From: Hemileia vastatrix
Taxonomy: Eukaryota > Basidiomycota > Pucciniomycetes > Pucciniales > Zaghouaniaceae
Direction: 5' to 3'
Length of the DNA: 64,000 bases
NCBI GenBank assembly: GCA_030280995.1
Contig: JASXTE010000279.1
Coordinates: forward strand, 1-64,000
Position numbers and translations under genes: made by a program. Below the pieces are notes generated by a model. It had not been told where the DNA came from. It saw nothing but the letters and a program-made list of their open reading frames with translations, and searched no databases. Below are positions 59,211 through 64,000 of this stretch, piece after piece. Within the stretch, counting starts at the first letter, position 1. The number at the start of each line of letters is the position of its first letter.

Positions 59211-59555
59211 TGGAAAGGGTGGTCTTGCTTCCACGTTCTAAATTCTGTTCGTTGAGTTTGTATTTCTTTTTTTTTTCAAAATGTACTGCAACGTCTCCCA
59301 ACATATCAGATACGCATCACATTTTTCGACGTGCACACTTCTGAAAAGAGAGAGAAAGTCATTTGCCTGCGATTGGTTCCCACTTCGGCTGAAGAGATGA
59401 TTTCTATTAGGATGAAAAGCGAGGGTACTCCAGAGAGTGTAGGTACAGAAGAACGAGCAGTAATGAGAGAGATGCGTTGAGGTTTGAACATGGTAGATTG
59501 AGAAAGAATTGCGAGATTATAGACAAAGATACTTTCAGAAGAGCGTGATGCATTC
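59211..59555. other. Convergent intergenic region
   Basis: 3' regions of the membrane-protein gene and the FGGY kinase, with a long T run near 59267; no gene is seen. Confidence 0.55.
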
Positions 59556-61975
59556 TCAAGCATCGATAACATCACTGATAGATTGTCTCCATCTTTTCTG
59601 GATTTCAATAGCTTCAGTGAAGATCTGCAGAGGATGAAAAGTATAGAGAGGAACAAATCAGATCGAGAAGCTGAGATTCGAGGATGTAGTCGTATTCTCG
59701 ACTCACTTTGTATTTGGCATCGTAGAATGCGTTCATTTTCTTGTCTTGAGTTGGGAAGACAAAGGTACCTGGCTTTGTCATTCGAACCTGCAAAAGAAAA
59801 GGAAAGCGAAAGAAACCTTGAGTCAGAAACAGAATTGAAGTCACTCTCGAGAGAATTGAGACTCTTCTCATTCTGTCGACTCACCATCAAATCCCAAAGA
59901 TGATCTCTATTCGCATAACTGGACTTTTCAGCATCCTCTTGAGTCTTGATGACACCTTTTTCCTTCGGTTTGAATTCGCCAGTAGAGTTATCTGGGTTAA
60001 CGATATCAGCAGCGAATCTACCTAGAATGGCACTTCCAGCCACGACGCTTGCAGAACTCGAGAAAGGTAATTGAACTGGAACTTTACAGACATCCGAGAT
60101 CAATTGCATAAAGACTGGATTCTTAACTTGACCACCAGACATATAAATGGAATTGATTTCATGACCTTTACTATTCAAAGATTCTACGATTTGTCTAGTT
60201 TGTAAAGCGATAGCTTCCAAAGTAGCAAAGTATCGTAAAGTCAAATCTGAAACCCCTCTATCGAGTTTGAGACCCATGATCATACCTCTCATACTACTAT
60301 CTGCTAGTGGAGATCTATTACCGTGTAAATCTGGATAAATGAATAAATCTCTCGTTAGATGTGATAGAGATGAAACCTTCTTCTCAGCAGCCATCTTCGA
60401 GAGCAATTCTCCTAGTAGTACGAAAATGTTCTTGTTTTGTTCTTTTGCCATTGATTTCAGCTTGTCAGAAGCTGGATGAGTATCGATGATGAAGTCAATG
60501 AGCTGGATTTGAGAATATAAGAAGAACAAGAGAGAGAATCAGAGGTACGTCAAAGGGATTGAAACTCGAAGAGTACTACTGCTCATGCAGATCGATCATT
60601 CTTGCAAAACTCACCTGACCAGTCGAACTCTGACCACCTTCGTTCATCCACATTCCAGGAAAAACCGCGTGTTTGTAAGGACCCCAAACTCCATTGACTA
60701 GAATTCCATCTGGACTCTGAACGCAATGACAAGTCGAAGTACCAGCAATGGCAGCCAATCTATGTTTAGAACTGATCAAATCGCTCTTCTTGTCTCCATC
60801 TTTACCATTAGTAGCAGGAGCTGCCACCGTTCCAACCCAACCGGCATAGGCATCAATCAAAGCAGAACCGACTGGAGTACCTTTTTCTAAACCCAATTCT
60901 TTGGCTATTTCCTCAGTCAAACCTTTCCTACAGGTTGACCTGCAGTCAAGATTAAGGAACCTTCTCTACCTGGAATACCACCTAATTGTTTGAAATCATC
61001 TTTGACTAGATCTGATAAACCGATTTGGTCAAAGAATGAAGGTTGCCATCCTAATTCTGAATTGTCTACTCCTGGTGGTACGTAGGAACATTTGCAGACT
61101 AGAGAACAGTTCGATCGAGCTTTTGAACCAGTTGCTTTGTATGTTAGATAATCTGGTAAATCGAAGAATTGACAGGAAGAGAAAGTGGAAGCTGGCATGT
61201 GTCTTTTGAGCCAGAGGACTTTTGGAATCTCCATCTCGAGCTGTCAAGAATAGATGATAGATAGAAAGAAAAGTTTAGCAAACTTTTCAAGATCAAAGGA
61301 AAGTCTGTCTAGCAATAGCTTCCAAAACCATCGATAAGGAAAGGTTCTTCTACCCTGCCCTCGATCAATCTTCCAATGTTTCTCTCTCTCTCTCTCCACT
61401 TCTTACTCACAGACATTGTACCTCCAACATAATTCAAGACCATATTTCCAGTCTGATTGATTTCCTTTGCTTCTTCCTCAGCTCTATGATCTGCCCAAAG
61501 AATGATATTTCTCTGACCTTTTCCAAAACCTTGATTAGCACTATCTTCTTTTGGAGTGACACTGATTGGATTTCCCTCTTGATCAACGACAGCCAATGAA
61601 CAAGTAGCATCGAAACCTAAACCTTTTACATCCTTTGGGTCTACTTTTGAATCTCTGACTACATCTTTGATTGCAGAAGAGATTGAATTCCAGATTTCAG
61701 TGGTGGATTGTTCAAAGATTCTGGAATCTGAATCGGATCTGAAAGTGGTGGTGTTGTAGGTTGACTCTGATAAAATGTTTCCATCTACATCTACCAAAGC
61801 TGCTCTGGCTGATCCTGTTCCACTGAGGAGAGGTAGAAGAAGTAATGTTAATGTGGGGAAGATGAAGGTGAGGACCATGAAGAGATGATCTTCCTCTTTC
61901 CTTCCGCCTTTGAACGACTATCTGAATCTTTACTTACACATCTACACCAATAAAGTATTGCTTCTTGTTACTCAT
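59556..61975 (-). CDS. FGGY-family sugar kinase, D-ribulokinase type, one frame break
   Basis: Exons 61975-61938, 61822-61411, 61240-60615, 60502-59885, 59787-59707 and 59624-59556. Motifs include IGVDVGTGSARAALVDVDG (phosphate 1), ILWADHRAEEEA, AAIAGTSTCHCV, the family signature GVWGPYKHAVFPGMWMNEGG, then DLHGNRSPLADSSMRGMIMG and GGQVKNPVFMQLISD (adenosine). This text is closest to human FGGY and yeast Ydr109c, which phosphorylate D-ribulose in the cytosol. In exon 3 the frame changes at about 60921-60925, between AGQPVGK and GLTEEIAKELGLEKGTP; one missing G restores it, and the summed exon length (1,844) is one base short of 615 codons. The rest is intact, so a base omission in the assembly is likeliest. 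Confidence 0.9.
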
Positions 61976-62190
61976 AATCCAAATTGATGTTGTTGGAGGG
62001 AAGAAGAATCTACAATTTCGAGAAGAAATCTCAAAAGTTGCAGGACAAGACTTTCGAGTTTGGTAGAAATCGTTCACCTCAATTGCGCCGAGGACCCAGA
62101 GCTCGGGAGATAAACACAAACGAAAGGTGGAAAATGAAGAGAGGAATAATTATTGAGGATTAAAACAAAATGAAGTGGGAGAGAAAGATG

Positions 62191-63312
62191 CTACCTCTGT
62201 GCTTTTCCCCAAACGAAGACGGCATCCTTTCCAAACTGTCTCGTTTCCACCTGTGTCAAATCCAATTCTCCGAAATCGGGAGCTTCATAGGGTACACCTT
62301 CTTTGCCCACCATCGTTGGAGAGACGGTGATGATCAAAGTGTCAACTAGAGAAGAGAGCTTTCGAGGCTCTGTCGTTGAAGAGGTCGAAGAGAGAAGTGA
62401 AGAAATGACCGAAGCTCCTCCTTCTATCATTACTCTCTTGATGCCAACTGACGCTATTGAAGAGAGAATCTGAGGCCAAGGAAGGAGACCTTAGATTGAG
62501 AGAGAAAGAGAGACCAAAAGAATCAGTGTTTCGCTTCTTTCGTCACATCGTCTATCGATCATGTAGACTCACTAGAAGACGTTTCTTCTGCATCAGATCC
62601 TTCGATTTCTACAACTTCAACTCCAACTTCTTGCAGCTCTCTCAGCTTCTGGGATCTCGCAGAGGTTTCTTTCTCGTCTACCTTGGGCTTGACGGAGATG
62701 ATCAGAGGTTTCCTTCCCGTCCCATTCTGAAAGTTCTTGATGATCTTGCAATCCAAAGGAGTCCTTAGACCGGAATCCAAGATGATGGGTCTAGGCAGAG
62801 CAGCAACAGGAGGTGGAGCTGGAAGCAATCGAGCTGGAAGGACGAGAAGTGAAGAAGGAAGATGCAGAACGCAGAGCGTCAGTCATCAAGGCTCAAGAGA
62901 CGATGGATCTCAAAAGAGAAAAAGTTGAGTACTACTGACCATTCAATTGAGGATTGTCATTCAACAGAGTACCTATACCGACGAGAATGCCATCGTGCAT
63001 GGCTCGAAGTCTGGAGAGAAGCAGAGACGAACGAAGAGCAGTCAGTGGAGAAGGTTGAGTTGCCTCTTGATTTCTTCCCCATCTTTGTTGTTCTTACCTG
63101 TGAGTCATCATCATACTTTCACTGCAACTCAAAGGAAGCATCTTCTTGCCCTTTCCAGCTATCTTTGCATCTATGGATTGGGCGAAGGTCAACGTGACGT
63201 GTGGTCGAGGCTCTGATCCGTCTAGTTTGCGAGTATGCTTTGCATAGATGGGATCCAGGAATTGTTTGGCATTTGAATCGAATTCTATTTGAGAATTGTT
63301 TGATGAAGTCAT
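62191..63312 (-). CDS. RIB7: RIB7, diaminohydroxyphosphoribosylaminopyrimidine reductase of riboflavin synthesis
   Basis: Exons 63312-63098, 63010-62940, 62833-62573 and 62453-62191 give 269 residues; the acceptor at aatag before 62453 is the one that keeps frame. RibD C-terminal-domain text includes RPHVTLTFAQSIDAKIAGKG, AMHDGILVGIGTLLNDNPQL and PRPIILDSGLRTPLDCK, then VGIKRVMIEGGASV. The enzyme uses NADPH to reduce the ribosylamino side chain, the second step after GTP cyclohydrolase II. An insert rich in Glu/Ser (GSDAEETSSS) occurs before the last exon. It is divergent from the DNA polymerase epsilon subunit gene. Confidence 0.9.
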
Positions 63313-63453
63313 CTCGTTGGTTGAGTTAAAAAAGATCGAGATGAACTTCTCATCCTTTTCCCTCACACTAACTCACGCTACCCGACGTGATTCTCATTCT
63401 CTCTTTGGCTGTCTCTACACGCAAACCTCTTCTAGACCAGATCAAGGCCAATC
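63313..63453. promoter_or_regulatory. Bidirectional promoter of RIB7 and DPB2
   Basis: Only 141 bases lie between the two start codons. No TATA box is seen. Confidence 0.55.
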
Positions 63454-64000
63454 ATGAGTTCATCAGAAATCTCTTCATCCATCCAACCAAGTGGGGAACT
63501 GAGGAAAGCCATCTTGAAGATTTTCACTCACAAGTACTCGCTTCAACTCCATTCTTCTGCTCTGAGCTTCATCGCTGGAACCCTAGACTCTCACGGCCTA
63601 CTCGATCAACCGGACGAATGGAACGAAGCTATAGACGCTCTGGCAATGGGAATAGTAGAGAATGAGGGGAACATAGGAGGTGCAGATGGAGATGGTGAGT
63701 AGCAGTGATAGGGATAGATGGATGGATGAGAGGATAGGATGAGATAGAATGAGGAGATAGAGCAGTAGATGAACCTGAGCTATTCTCCAATAACAGGCAT
63801 TTATTCGAACTCTAGTTATTGGTGTCTTCAACAGAAAGCTGTTTGTGAAAGAAGGCGAATCATAAGCTTCCATCTTATCCTGCTCACTCCACTCTTCTCT
63901 CGACTGTCACCCTCTTTCCTTCTAGGCTTCGCTTCAGTCGTGACTAGAGAATCTCTTTCCAGAGTCTACGACCAACTAGTAGTAGCAGACACTGCAGCAA
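63454..64000 (+). CDS. DPB2: DNA polymerase epsilon subunit B, 5' part only
   Basis: Exon 63454-63694 and an exon from 63926 that runs off the window. The N-terminal domain reads SGELRKAILKIFTHKYSLQL, then LSFIAGTLDSHGL and DEWNEAIDALAMGIVE, followed by FASVVTRESLSRVYDQLVVA. This is the small helical N-terminal domain of the epsilon B subunit (Dpb2/POLE2), which binds the replicative CMG helicase. The large phosphodiesterase-like domain would lie beyond the window. The call rests on this N-terminal text only. Confidence 0.78.

Noticed and set aside
62454..62573. Apparent frame break before the last RIB7 exon
   Set aside because: The acceptor at aatag before 62453 keeps phase and leaves the conserved VGIKRVMIEGG intact.

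Overview
The window is nuclear DNA of a fungus, most probably a basidiomycete. Genes carry many short introns (mostly about 60-130 bases) with strong gtgagt/gtaagt donors, and cag/tag acceptors preceded by pyrimidine tracts. Some genes contain very small exons. The gene set is fungal: alternative oxidase, a DUR3-type urea transporter, a Zn2Cys6 regulator with a fungal-specific regulatory domain, RIB7 and secreted hydrolases. Base composition is moderate. Nothing in the sequence fixes the genus. There is no transposon, CRISPR array, rRNA or recognisable tRNA.

Layout. 0.5-6.2 kb: two genes I cannot identify. The second has three exact 111-base in-frame repeats, and both have reading-frame breaks. 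6.4-8.1 kb: an F-box fragment facing RPC19 (shared subunit of RNA polymerases I and III). 8.4-13.5 kb: a Baeyer-Villiger-type flavin monooxygenase and a secreted SurE-like phosphatase. 14-18.9 kb: two bHLH transcription-factor genes on the minus strand. 19.7-22.8 kb: a head-to-head pair of related secreted proteins. 23.6-25.3 kb: an F-box-like protein. 26-30 kb: proteasome alpha-1 and NOP56 share a promoter. 31.1-34.0 kb: a cysteine-rich secreted protein and a secreted alpha/beta hydrolase. 34.8-36.4 kb: a disordered protein with a possible ubiquitin-like end. 38-42.5 kb: a CYP40-type Hsp90 co-chaperone and CCT2, divergent. 43.5-46.3 kb: DUR3. 47.6-48.5 kb: ribosomal protein eL34. 49.1-52.5 kb: DOPA dioxygenase and alternative oxidase. 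53.1-59.2 kb: a Zn2Cys6 factor and a PPxY-bearing membrane protein. 59.6-64 kb: an FGGY sugar kinase, RIB7, and the 5' end of the DNA polymerase epsilon B subunit.

Housekeeping genes tend to sit as divergent pairs with 140-250 bases between start codons (alpha-1/NOP56, CYP40/CCT2, RIB7/DPB2). The secreted proteins mostly have their own promoters, each with a clear TATA box 65-220 bases upstream of the start codon.

A recurring oddity is single-base frame breaks inside otherwise convincing, conserved coding sequence: proteasome alpha-1 (two), the FGGY kinase, both bHLH genes and the secreted pair. At least fifteen neighbouring genes splice into perfect frames. Because proteasome alpha-1 is essential and its breaks nearly compensate, residual assembly indels are the simplest explanation. 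True decay remains possible for the non-essential genes.
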